Below, in pieces: positions 8,816 through 13,937 of a stretch of DNA of 20,062 bases. The stretch's first letter is position 1; each line of letters starts with the position of its first letter. A program made the position numbers and the translations under genes. The DNA lies in IMG/VR virus record IMGVR_UViG_3300044712_000217, positions 1 through 20,062 of that record. The stretch is one strand, 5' to 3'. This DNA comes from a virus. Below the pieces are notes generated by a model, which saw nothing but the letters and a program-made list of their open reading frames with translations, was not told the origin of the DNA and did not search any database.

Positions 8816-8854
8816 TAGTATAAATTATCCGGAAAAAGGGTTTATTTTATACTA
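8816..8854 (-). promoter_or_regulatory. Hairpin enclosing the terminase leader
   Basis: TAGTATAAA (8816-8824) and TTTATACTA (8846-8854) are perfect 9-bp inverted repeats 21 nt apart. On the mRNA the stem ends 2 nt before the terminase ATG, and the only Shine-Dalgarno-like bases (GGAT) lie in its loop. The fold would limit ribosome access. No T-run follows, so it is not a terminator. Confidence 0.5.
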
Positions 8855-8858
8855 AAGA

Positions 8859-9497
8859 TTAAGTGCCAGCTTCTACTCTAACGTCCATAACTTGAAGGGA
8901 GTCGCCTGCTCCAGTATCCGCTACAACTCGGCATTGAGATTTAATAGGGATAAGGGCTTGGTCACCAGAGACTGCATTGTTGATAGTTAAAGATACTACA
9001 CGTACAGCGGAAGCTGTAAGGGTACCTGTACCGTCACTAGTAATATCGGTGATAATACCATCGTTCTGGACTGCAGTAAGTTGGAAAGAATCTGCATCTA
9101 AAACTTTAACGTAATAGATTTTGCTTGAGTCTAGTCCTACGGGTAAAGTTCCTGTAGTGTAAAGGGCTACTGCTTGACCTGAGGTGAACCCGTGACCTAC
9201 GCTTGTAAAAATGTCGGTAGCTGAGTCAGGAGTAAGAGTCCTATTTGTGGAAGCTGAGATAGCGGAAGAGTCTTTAACGTTTCTCCAGATACCCGCTCCA
9301 GAGCTGTCCTGCAAACTAACGGTAACACCCGTAGCTGCTACGGACCGTCCAACAAGGACATCTACTCTAAGCAGATCTCGGCTATTCATAGCGATACCGA
9401 AAGAGGGTACAGAGATTACAGCGTCGGATTGACTAGCTGGAATAACCACGCCTCTAGCTGACATTTTACTTGCGCTTTGATTAATTTGTTGGGACAT
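8859..9497 (-). CDS. FCCH-type repeat protein, probable virion component
   Basis: The protein has 212 residues. Residues ~95-140 (TSVGHGFTSGQAV, then GTLPVGLDSSKIYYVKV and FQLTAVQNDG) match the phrase found in many phage proteins and labelled in databases as resembling the FCCH domain of ubiquitin-activating E1; here it is a small beta-rich module with no ubiquitin chemistry. The flanking segments (residues ~20-85 and ~150-212) are Val/Ser/Ala-rich and look beta-sandwich-like. No signal peptide. It starts within the end of the terminase small subunit candidate (17-bp overlap), so the two are translationally coupled. A place between two terminase genes is unusual for such a protein. Virion surface or decoration role is inferred from the module. 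Confidence 0.65.
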   Translation of the reverse strand: MSQQINQSASKMSARGVVIPASQSDAVISVPSFGIAMNSRDLLRVDVLVGRSVAATGVTVSLQDSSGAGIWRNVKDSSAISASTNRTLTPDSATDIFTSVGHGFTSGQAVALYTTGTLPVGLDSSKIYYVKVLDADSFQLTAVQNDGIITDITSDGTGTLTASAVRVVSLTINNAVSGDQALIPIKSQCRVVADTGAGDSLQVMDVRVEAGT

Positions 9498-9984
9498 CTT
9501 CTTTATCTTCCTTTTTTAAATTAGGGTCGTTTAAATACTTTACTCCTACCTTTTCCAGGTAAGCTTTAAGTTCATCTTTACTCATTTTATTAATAAAGTC
9601 ATCAGCAAACTTCTTCTGTTCCCATTTATTCGGCATTCTACCCGCAACCTCTACCATAAGTTTAGCCATATTAACACGGGCTGATGGATTAGCCTTAGGG
9701 TCTGAAAGGATCTCCTCGGCAGTATCTAGGGCTAAGTGGGCTAGGTATTCGACCCGCTGCCGGAACTCATCCTTGTTAAGAAACCATTCACGAAAACCCG
9801 GTAAGCCCCACCAAGCCTTTAACCGGGACTCCCCTGTAAGGGTCTGGGCTAGGGACAGGGTGATAGGTTGAGTACCCATATCCGCGTATAAGGCCCAGAA
9901 CGCCGCTTTAATGCGCCGCTGCTCGGGGGAAGGGAGGAATACCACCTGATCTAATAAATCGTTTAATTTGTTAATTGAGTGCAT
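9481..9984 (-). CDS. Terminase small subunit candidate
   Basis: The protein has 167 residues. Small terminase subunits bind the packaging site and load the large subunit. The N-terminal half is helical and includes AWWGLPGFREWF (residues ~57-68), a tryptophan-rich phrase of small terminase-like DNA-binding proteins; the middle (ALDTAEEILSDP, then SARVNMAKLMVEVAGRMP) looks like the helical oligomerisation core; the C-terminus is Lys/Glu/Asp-rich. Length and position, one gene before the large subunit, fit. It overlaps the next gene by 17 bp. I have no similarity search, so an unrelated DNA-binding regulator remains possible. Confidence 0.7.
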   Translation of the reverse strand: MHSINKLNDLLDQVVFLPSPEQRRIKAAFWALYADMGTQPITLSLAQTLTGESRLKAWWGLPGFREWFLNKDEFRQRVEYLAHLALDTAEEILSDPKANPSARVNMAKLMVEVAGRMPNKWEQKKFADDFINKMSKDELKAYLEKVGVKYLNDPNLKKEDKEDVPTN

Positions 9985-9985
9985 T

Positions 9986-10252
9986 TTATTTAATATAGTT
10001 CTTTAATGGTTTAACTGATAGGACCCAAGCTGAGCCTTCTGCCTTCTCTAAATTAATTAAACCTATCTGATTCAGGTAGATTAGGTAGTTCTTTAAACGT
10101 AAAGCTTTGACTTTTAAAGCTTTTGCGCAGGTACTGATATCAATCACTGCCTTATTCGAGTTCCATATAACACCCGGCAAGTCACTATTCAGTAAGGATA
10201 CTAGTACTTTATAAGGTAAAGCTTTATTGAATTCAATCATTATTTCAGTCAT
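9986..10252 (-). CDS. Small winged-helix-like DNA-binding protein
   Basis: The frame can be extended to a TTG at 10288, but that TTG is the -35 box of a promoter, so I choose the ATG at 10252, giving 88 residues; ATG at 10240 is an alternative. Residues ~38-75 (ISTCAKALKVKALRLKNYLIYLNQIGLI) have the helix-turn-helix spacing of a winged helix, followed by a strand-turn-strand wing ending KPLKNY. It is the first gene of the minus-strand arm, one base from the terminase small subunit candidate, and may be a regulator of the divergent centre or a packaging accessory. No clear ribosome binding site is seen; with the predicted start near 10253 the mRNA would be almost leaderless. Confidence 0.6.
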   Translation of the reverse strand: MTEIMIEFNKALPYKVLVSLLNSDLPGVIWNSNKAVIDISTCAKALKVKALRLKNYLIYLNQIGLINLEKAEGSAWVLSVKPLKNYIK

Positions 10253-10259
10253 ATAAGCC

Positions 10260-10288
10260 AGGATACATGAATGTCCTTGGGATGTCAA
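10260..10288 (-). promoter_or_regulatory. Promoter for the minus-strand packaging/head genes
   Basis: A perfect -35 box TTGACA (10288-10283, minus strand) is 17 bp from TATCCT (10265-10260), two mismatches from the -10 consensus. Transcription would start near 10253, right at the chosen ATG of the first minus-strand gene. Confidence 0.55.
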
Positions 10289-10329
10289 TAGGTAATTTAA
10301 CAGAAGATTAGTACCTTACAAAAAAGTTG

Positions 10330-10358
10330 TTGCATTTTGATTAAATTTATGATATAAA
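10330..10358 (+). promoter_or_regulatory. Extended -10 promoter firing into the non-coding centre
   Basis: TTGCAT (10330-10335), a 17-bp spacer, then TATAAA (10353-10358), with TG one base before the -10 (10350-10351), an extended -10 arrangement that makes up for the weak -35. The start would be near 10365. No gene follows for 800 bp, which points to an RNA product. Confidence 0.65.
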
Positions 10359-10364
10359 GTATAT

Positions 10365-10634
10365 ATCTTTTCTTTTCTTTGCCTAGCTAAGGCTTAAGCT
10401 ATAGCTAGGGGTTGGTTTTCTTTTAAGTGAAGTAGTAGTTATCAGGTAAGTGTACTTCAACGCACTGTGCTTACCTGGTTTTAGGTCAAGGTATAGTATA
10501 GTATTAATCTATAAGGCTTTTTCTTAGCTTGTTGCATAAGAGAAGAAGTAAAGCAATAACCAACCTAAGCTTAGCCTAGCTTAATGTATTACGGCGCAGA
10601 TTTTATTAAGGGGACTTTACCGTCTCTTTTTTTT
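10365..10634 (+). ncRNA. Candidate structured non-coding RNA, about 270 nt
   Basis: Between an extended -10 promoter and an intrinsic terminator lies a segment with no credible reading frame. Its ends pair over long range: GGTTGG (10410-10415) with CCAACC (10560-10565), AGCT (10403-10406) with AGCT (10568-10571), and TTAAGCT (10394-10400) with AGCTTAA (10578-10584). Inside are a stem CAGGTAAG/CTTACCTG (10443-10450 and 10470-10477), a weak stem TATAG/CTATA (10492-10496 and 10509-10513), and TTTTCTTA/TAAGAGAA (10519-10526 and 10537-10544). The 5' arm can instead fold on itself as a nearly perfect 28-nt palindrome (10382-10409), so two exclusive folds are possible. I recognise no known RNA family. 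Product and function are inference. Confidence 0.55.
10608..10634 (+). terminator. Intrinsic terminator of the non-coding unit
   Basis: AAGGGGAC (10608-10615) pairs with GTCTCTTT (10622-10629) including two G-T pairs, around a 6-nt loop, and runs into eight T (10627-10634). This is a classic Rho-independent terminator on the plus strand, with no gene upstream of it other than the candidate RNA. Confidence 0.75.
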
Positions 10635-10646
10635 ATGTTTAAGCGA

Positions 10647-10667
10647 GGGCAACTCCCTTGTTTGCCC
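10647..10667 (+). other. Hairpin after the terminator
   Basis: GGGCAA (10647-10652) and TTGCCC (10662-10667) form a 6-bp GC-rich stem with a 9-nt loop, in the non-coding centre. No T-run follows. Function unknown. Confidence 0.35.
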
Positions 10668-10700
10668 CCTAAGGATTTGACGTAAGTTCTTGACTTATAA

Positions 10701-10786
10701 GACCTCCCATTTTTTTTAGGTTCGTTCTGTCATTATTTTAATATATGACTTCACAGACTACCTAAACTGGGAATTTTTTTTAGGTT
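10701..10786 (+). repeat. Two copies of an oligo-T stem-loop element
   Basis: The 14-bp sequence ATTTTTTTTAGGTT occurs at 10709-10722 and 10773-10786, 64 bp apart. Each copy is preceded by its partner: ACCT at 10702-10705 for the first (4 bp plus a wobble) and ACCTAAA at 10760-10766 pairing with TTTAGGT (10779-10785) for the second. Between them is a weak dyad, TCTGT/ACAGA around CAT/ATG. Possible protein-binding sites or RNA elements. Confidence 0.5.
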
Positions 10787-11060
10787 AAATTCTCTTCCTC
10801 CCTCCTAATTTAAACCCACTTGTACCCTTCTTATTCCTCTTCCCTCGTGTGTGCGTAGCCTGTGTGGGGATGTGTGTGGGGGGGTGACTTTCCCTTTCCC
10901 TGTGTATACTTGACCGACCGGCCAACCTGTGTGTAACCCATTGTAGTGTGGATAACCCATTGATTTCGTGTAAGCTCTAAAATTCGATTTAATGCGTTGT
11001 CCCGATCAGGGGATACCTAGCCTATCCCTTGAATCGGGGTCGATTAGATCTAATATCTAT
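10787..11060. other. Candidate replication origin
   Basis: This non-coding stretch has, in order: a pyrimidine-rich tract (about 10789-10854), a G/T-rich tract with runs of four and seven G (about 10855-10885), a 19-bp tandem repeat containing a perfect DnaA-box match, a dyad with 14 bp of stem (CCCGAT plus AGGGGATA at 11001-11015, pairing with TATCCCTT at 11023-11030 and ATCGGG at 11033-11038), and TTAGATCTAA at 11044-11053. The next 100 bp are very AT-rich, as expected for an unwinding element. Its place between divergent arms fits. Origin function is inference from these parts together. Confidence 0.45.
10928..10965 (+). repeat. Tandem 19-bp repeat with DnaA-box match
   Basis: Two adjacent 19-bp units (10928-10946 and 10947-10965) share TGTG..TAACCCATTG, 14 of 19 positions identical. 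The second contains TGTGGATAA (10947-10955), the exact complement of the DnaA box TTATCCACA; the first has TGTGTGTAA, two mismatches away. DnaA or a phage initiator could bind here. Confidence 0.55.
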
Positions 11061-11113
11061 ATAAATATCCGATTGAGCGTAAAAAAATAATTCAAATAAA
11101 GCTAAAGTTTTCC

Positions 11114-11162
11114 AAAAAACAGCCGATAAATATAATATAAGCTGTAACCGTTCCAGCTTATA
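11114..11162 (+). promoter_or_regulatory. Early-type promoter overlapped by a 9-bp-arm palindrome
   Basis: A perfect -10 box TATAAT lies at 11131-11136, with a poor -35 at 17 bp (TTTTCC near 11109-11114) and AGCCGATAA just upstream (11121-11129). TATAAGCTG (11136-11144) and CAGCTTATA (11154-11162) are perfect 9-bp inverted repeats 9 bp apart, covering the -10 edge and predicted start: an operator-like layout for the small-gene block that begins at 11180. Confidence 0.5.
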
Positions 11163-11179
11163 AAAATAAAGGATCAAAT

Positions 11180-11383
11180 ATGAATAAGCAAATAACAATT
11201 TTAGTCGACACTTTACGGGTTGAAGGGTACGAAATTAAGTCAATCTATAATCTTGATGCTTTTGTTCATTTAACCTTATCTCACGGTAACACTGTGCTTA
11301 CAATTAAGGAGCCCAGTCTAGACGTGTTAGCGCAGATTAATGAATTAAGGCCTCAATATAACTTAATCTATCGAGTAGCCTAA
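11180..11383 (+). CDS. Small unknown protein, first gene of the plus-strand block
   Basis: The protein has 67 residues and is not membrane-spanning. It begins with a beta-like stretch (KQITILVDTL), continues with alternating hydrophobic residues (residues ~18-42) and ends in a helix (LDVLAQINELRP), suggesting a small alpha/beta fold. AAGGA lies 7-8 nt before the ATG. It directly follows the palindrome-covered promoter and would be among the first products of this arm. I recognise no family; small host-takeover or regulatory proteins commonly occupy such positions, but nothing in the sequence proves that. Confidence 0.7.
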   Translation: MNKQITILVDTLRVEGYEIKSIYNLDAFVHLTLSHGNTVLTIKEPSLDVLAQINELRPQYNLIYRVA

Positions 11384-11421
11384 CGTTTAATTAACTTTAA
11401 CCTTAACAGTGGAGTAAACTT

Positions 11422-11634
11422 ATGTACTATCTTAACCGCCTTAACCGTATAACGCTAGCAGTAGACGAGTCCGTCCTAGTCCATCTATTCAAGCATCAAT
11501 TGACAGCTCAATTGTATGCAGCGGAATTTTACCCTATTCAAGGATCTAATGTGTGGGAGAATAGATTAACAGGGGAATTGATTAGTATTATTAAGTGTGT
11601 TGACAATCCAAATACTTTAAACAATCAATACTAG
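11422..11634 (+). CDS. Small unknown protein with a decayed partial copy downstream
   Basis: The protein has 70 residues with no membrane segment or recognised motif. GGAG lies 9-10 nt before the ATG. The C-terminal part reads TGELISIIKC (residues ~50-59). Directly after its stop codon, in another frame, the DNA encodes GELVSIIKAINGDIK and a stop, clearly related to this segment. The gene therefore appears to have had a tandem relative that lost most of its length. Function unknown. Confidence 0.7.
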   Translation: MYYLNRLNRITLAVDESVLVHLFKHQLTAQLYAAEFYPIQGSNVWENRLTGELISIIKCVDNPNTLNNQY

Positions 11635-11681
11635 GTGAGTTAGTGTCTATTATTAAAGCTATTAACGGGGATATAAAATAA
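11634..11681 (+). pseudogene. Remnant of a tandem paralogue (15 codons)
   Basis: Read from GGT at 11634, the frame gives GELVSIIKAINGDIK and TAA at 11679-11681. Its first eight residues match GELISIIK of the gene just upstream except for Ile/Val, while codons differ at synonymous positions (for example GAG/GAA, TTA/TTG, AAA/AAG). That pattern indicates the descendant of a translated sequence, not a recent copy. It has no start codon of its own. A C-terminus reached by frameshifting is an alternative, but no slippery sequence is seen. Confidence 0.5.
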
Positions 11682-11856
11682 AATTAAAAGCTTGTATTCA
11701 AGCGTACCGGTTTTGCAAAGAATATTTTAATTTAATGTAAGTTTTGCTTAAGTATTTTTAAAATTAGCCGATAAGCAATGTATATTTAATGATTCATTGA
11801 GTATAGTAGATGAGATCCAGTGCAATAACGTATTTATAAATCATAAGGGGGCACAA
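11682..11856 (+). promoter_or_regulatory. Intergenic stretch with possible promoters
   Basis: No gene is seen in this AT-rich gap. TTGCAA (about 11714) with TGTAAG 17 bp further is a weak promoter candidate. AGCCGATAA recurs at 11766-11774, six bases before TATATT (11781-11786); the same 9-mer precedes the first promoter of this arm at 11121-11129. A small stem GCTTG/CAAGC occurs near 11690-11704. Support for any one site is weak. Confidence 0.3.
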
Positions 11857-12285
11857 ATGTATAATAAACAGTCAATTAGTCAATCACTGCCTGAATTCGT
11901 TATCCTATCAGCAGAGCGCGGTTCCAACAACCCTATGCAGAATAGCGTGTTTACAGATGAATTGGAATCAATCCTTAAGTCTAATGGGTACGCTTATAAA
12001 AAGGTTGAGGGGCGCTATAAAAATCAAAAAGAGGAATCTTTTGTGGTGATTTTAAATAGATCGGACAGTCTAACACAATTAATTCGATTAGCGAGCAAAT
12101 TTGACCAAGAATCAATTCTTCTCGTGAATAGCGATAGGAAGGCAGAATTAATCTATACAGCGGATCCATTGGATGGGTATGTTCTAGGTGGGACATTTCG
12201 CCTTGTAGATGGTGATTTAATTCAGCGTACTGACCTATCTTATACTTACGACCCGAATAGCGGGTATTATTATTCGGTATATTAA
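11857..12285 (+). CDS. Unknown soluble protein, 142 residues
   Basis: The frame extends upstream to a TTG at 11797, but AAGGGGG lies 7 nt before the ATG at 11857, which is the likely start. Residues ~15-30 are Ser/Glu/Asn-rich; residues ~50-90 alternate charged and hydrophobic residues (FVVILNRSD, TQLIRLASKFDQESILLVN) and suggest an alpha/beta core; the C-terminus is Tyr-rich (YTYDPNSGYYYSVY). It looks like a small globular phage protein, with some likeness to short DUF-type phage proteins carrying an SILLVN strand, but I cannot name a family. Preceded by a 222-bp gap, it may have its own promoter. Confidence 0.7.
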   Translation: MYNKQSISQSLPEFVILSAERGSNNPMQNSVFTDELESILKSNGYAYKKVEGRYKNQKEESFVVILNRSDSLTQLIRLASKFDQESILLVNSDRKAELIYTADPLDGYVLGGTFRLVDGDLIQRTDLSYTYDPNSGYYYSVY

Positions 12286-12317
12286 TATATTCAATAACCT
12301 ATAAAGGAGTTACTTTT

Positions 12318-12551
12318 ATGCAGACAATAAATACGTATAAAGACTTATGTGACAAATTAAAAAAAGGATCGTTTGAAGTCCGAATTCATTTAGGTAACGG
12401 TATACACGTATATAAAAATATCTACAGTAAAAAAGAGGTGTACGATCTATCTCAAGAATGTACAATCAAATTTAAATCAACTAAACAATTTAAAGCCTAT
12501 TGGGATAAGTATCTGAATAAAAATACAGTTGAATTTCTATATTTTAATTAA
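12318..12551 (+). CDS. Small basic unknown protein
   Basis: The protein has 77 residues and is Lys- and Tyr-rich, with a predicted helix at the start (TYKDLCDKLKKG), a beta stretch (FEVRIHLGNGIHVYKNI) and a final Lys-rich helix. AAAGGAG lies 8 nt before the ATG. It belongs to a block of closely spaced small genes. No family recognised. Confidence 0.7.
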   Translation: MQTINTYKDLCDKLKKGSFEVRIHLGNGIHVYKNIYSKKEVYDLSQECTIKFKSTKQFKAYWDKYLNKNTVEFLYFN

Positions 12552-12575
12552 TTAACAACAATAGGAGTATTATAT

Positions 12576-12824
12576 ATGAATTTATATAAAATATGCACTT
12601 TAGATGTTTGGGGAAATGAAGTAGATGGGTACGACATTAATGATTATTTTACATATAAAACTAATTTTAATATAGAAGAATTAGATAATTTTAATGAGTT
12701 TTGTGAAGAACATTTAATTGGTGATCCTAATCAATATGAATTAAATGACTATGCTAATGGTTTTATGGAAATTGTACACAAAGAAACAGGAAAACCAATA
12801 TTACATTTTTATGAGGAACAATAA
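12576..12824 (+). CDS. Small acidic unknown protein, AT-rich gene
   Basis: The protein has 82 residues, strongly acidic and rich in Asn, Asp, Glu and Tyr. The gene is clearly more AT-rich than the structural genes, using AAT, GAA and TTA codons almost exclusively. AGGAGT precedes the ATG. The composition resembles DNA-mimic or host-inhibitor proteins of phages, but this is only a likeness in charge. The next gene starts one base after its stop codon. Confidence 0.7.
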   Translation: MNLYKICTLDVWGNEVDGYDINDYFTYKTNFNIEELDNFNEFCEEHLIGDPNQYELNDYANGFMEIVHKETGKPILHFYEEQ

Positions 12825-12825
12825 C

Positions 12826-13155
12826 ATGCAATTCTCTTTAGATTTAAGTCCTGTGCATCGACAGGAAAATGTGTATGATGCAGAAATGATTTATACTAAT
12901 AGCGAAGAATATTCCCGCGACGAATATGCCGCTATGGAAAAGGAGATACAAAGAACAATATACGGAAAAGGCTTTGAGATATACGCATGGAATGATTCTA
13001 GCGGTTATAACTATTGGAATAATATAATGCGGGAATCTAATTACATACAATTAACAGTAGAAATACTAGACCAGACAATTTTAGATATGGAAGAATTAAA
13101 TCAGAAATTAAACAACAGATGGAATGAATTAAATAATAAATATGGGAGAAATTAA
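12826..13155 (+). CDS. Unknown acidic protein, 109 residues
   Basis: The start at 12826 has GAGGAACA about 8 nt upstream, inside the end of the previous gene; the frame is open further upstream but that part lies within the neighbour. Residues ~15-60 are Tyr/Glu/Asp-rich; the C-terminal ~40 residues (DQTILDMEELNQKLNNRWNELNNK) form a clear amphipathic helix, likely coiled coil. Very AT-rich codon use, shared with the preceding gene, sets the pair apart from neighbours and suggests a separate origin. The next gene's ATG immediately follows its stop codon. Confidence 0.7.
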   Translation: MQFSLDLSPVHRQENVYDAEMIYTNSEEYSRDEYAAMEKEIQRTIYGKGFEIYAWNDSSGYNYWNNIMRESNYIQLTVEILDQTILDMEELNQKLNNRWNELNNKYGRN

Positions 13156-13290
13156 ATGCAATTAACTAACGATCAAGTCTTAACAATTGTAGGCTCGGGG
13201 ATGGACTTTATTCTAGCCTCACTAGGTATGGTTAGTATCCTACTAGTCGTCGGCGTTGTTCTAGTAGCTATGGAGATGATTCGAGATTAA
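13156..13290 (+). CDS. Small membrane protein, 44 residues
   Basis: The ATG directly follows the previous stop codon, with GGGAGA 8 nt upstream. The protein reads MQLTNDQVLTIVGSGMDFIL, then one hydrophobic stretch (residues ~17-38, rich in Leu/Val/Gly) and a short MEMIRD end. It is a single-span membrane protein with a polar N-terminus. Its size is small for a holin but possible for a pinholin or an exclusion or signalling peptide. Function unknown. Confidence 0.65.
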   Translation: MQLTNDQVLTIVGSGMDFILASLGMVSILLVVGVVLVAMEMIRD

Positions 13291-13317
13291 TTAATATAAC
13301 TTATAAGGGGAATTTAT

Positions 13318-13542
13318 ATGAACAAATATTTACCTAATCATGAATTGTATGAAATGTATGATGAAATGTTAGATTCTGTGTATGATCCTGTTAAAATTGG
13401 GGCTTATGAATATGAAGTGTCTACTGCTTTAAGAAAAGTAGATCCAATTGCTTACGAATTGGGATTTGATGAATGGTTAGATTCACAGATACAAGATGAA
13501 GTGTTTATTGAAGACTCGAATGGTTCCGTATATTTAAAATAA
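13318..13542 (+). CDS. Small acidic unknown protein
   Basis: The protein has 74 residues, rich in Asp, Glu and Tyr, with predicted helices at residues ~8-20 and ~30-55. AAGGGGAAT precedes the ATG, 27 bp after the preceding small membrane gene. AT-rich codon use. The strong negative charge is a feature shared with several of its neighbours. No family recognised. Confidence 0.7.
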   Translation: MNKYLPNHELYEMYDEMLDSVYDPVKIGAYEYEVSTALRKVDPIAYELGFDEWLDSQIQDEVFIEDSNGSVYLK

Positions 13543-13554
13543 AGGAGATTTAAT

Positions 13555-13749
13555 ATGCTTGTATTTGATTTTATATCTTATGCAGTCAGAACTTACGGGA
13601 ATGATTGGAGAAAACGACCGGACAGAGGATTGACAGGAAATACTAGTCTTAATAAAAGAAAAGTAGATAAGTATGGCAGATCCATGCAGTCAGTAAAGGA
13701 TTCATACGAAAAGAATAAACAAATTATTAATAAGGATCTTAAAAAATGA
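13555..13749 (+). CDS. Small basic unknown protein
   Basis: The protein has 64 residues and is Lys/Arg/Asn-rich after a hydrophobic start (MLVFDFISYAV). AAAGGAG lies 8 nt before the ATG. Its last codons overlap the next gene's ATG by 4 bp (ATGA), so the two are probably translated together. The basic body suggests nucleic-acid or membrane-surface contact, without proof. Confidence 0.7.
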   Translation: MLVFDFISYAVRTYGNDWRKRPDRGLTGNTSLNKRKVDKYGRSMQSVKDSYEKNKQIINKDLKK

Positions 13750-13934
13750 ATGAAAACAATGTAATCAGTATGATTAAACGGGAAGCGCGCGTCTCTTATG
13801 AATTATCTTTGCAGAATCAGGCTAAGATAAAACGTATTCAAGAATCGCTTGAAAAGATAAATGATTTGATGATGCAGCTTAAATCGGGAGCTTTTGTAAA
13901 GCCTAAAGATATTGATTCCCAAGTAGAACTTTAA
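13746..13934 (+). CDS. Small coiled-coil unknown protein
   Basis: The protein has 62 residues. Residues ~8-47 form a long predicted helix (ARVSYELSLQ, then KIKRIQESLEKINDLMMQL) with heptad-like hydrophobic spacing, so a small dimeric coiled coil is likely. Its start overlaps the previous stop as ATGA. A 14-bp palindrome follows its stop codon. Function unknown. Confidence 0.65.
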   Translation: MNENNVISMIKREARVSYELSLQNQAKIKRIQESLEKINDLMMQLKSGAFVKPKDIDSQVEL

Positions 13935-13937
13935 TTC

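Noticed and set aside
10584-10685. 33-codon plus-strand frame starting at ATG 10584
   Set aside because: No Shine-Dalgarno site, and the frame runs straight through the intrinsic terminator.
10908-10940. Promoter TTGACC with TGTAAC 16 bp downstream
   Set aside because: The -10 has two mismatches and the spacer is short and GC-rich; not separable from chance.
10808-10960. Minus-strand frame of about 50 codons across the G/T and pyrimidine tracts
   Set aside because: No ribosome binding site and an unnatural Pro/His/Gly/Arg/Thr-rich product caused by base composition; better explained as non-coding sequence.
10992-11090. Short plus-strand frame starting at ATG 10992
   Set aside because: No ribosome site and it covers the dyad of the candidate origin; no coding-like composition.
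10289-11179. tRNA genes in the non-coding centre
   Set aside because: No cloverleaf with a T-loop GTTCRANNC box and matching acceptor arms was found by eye.
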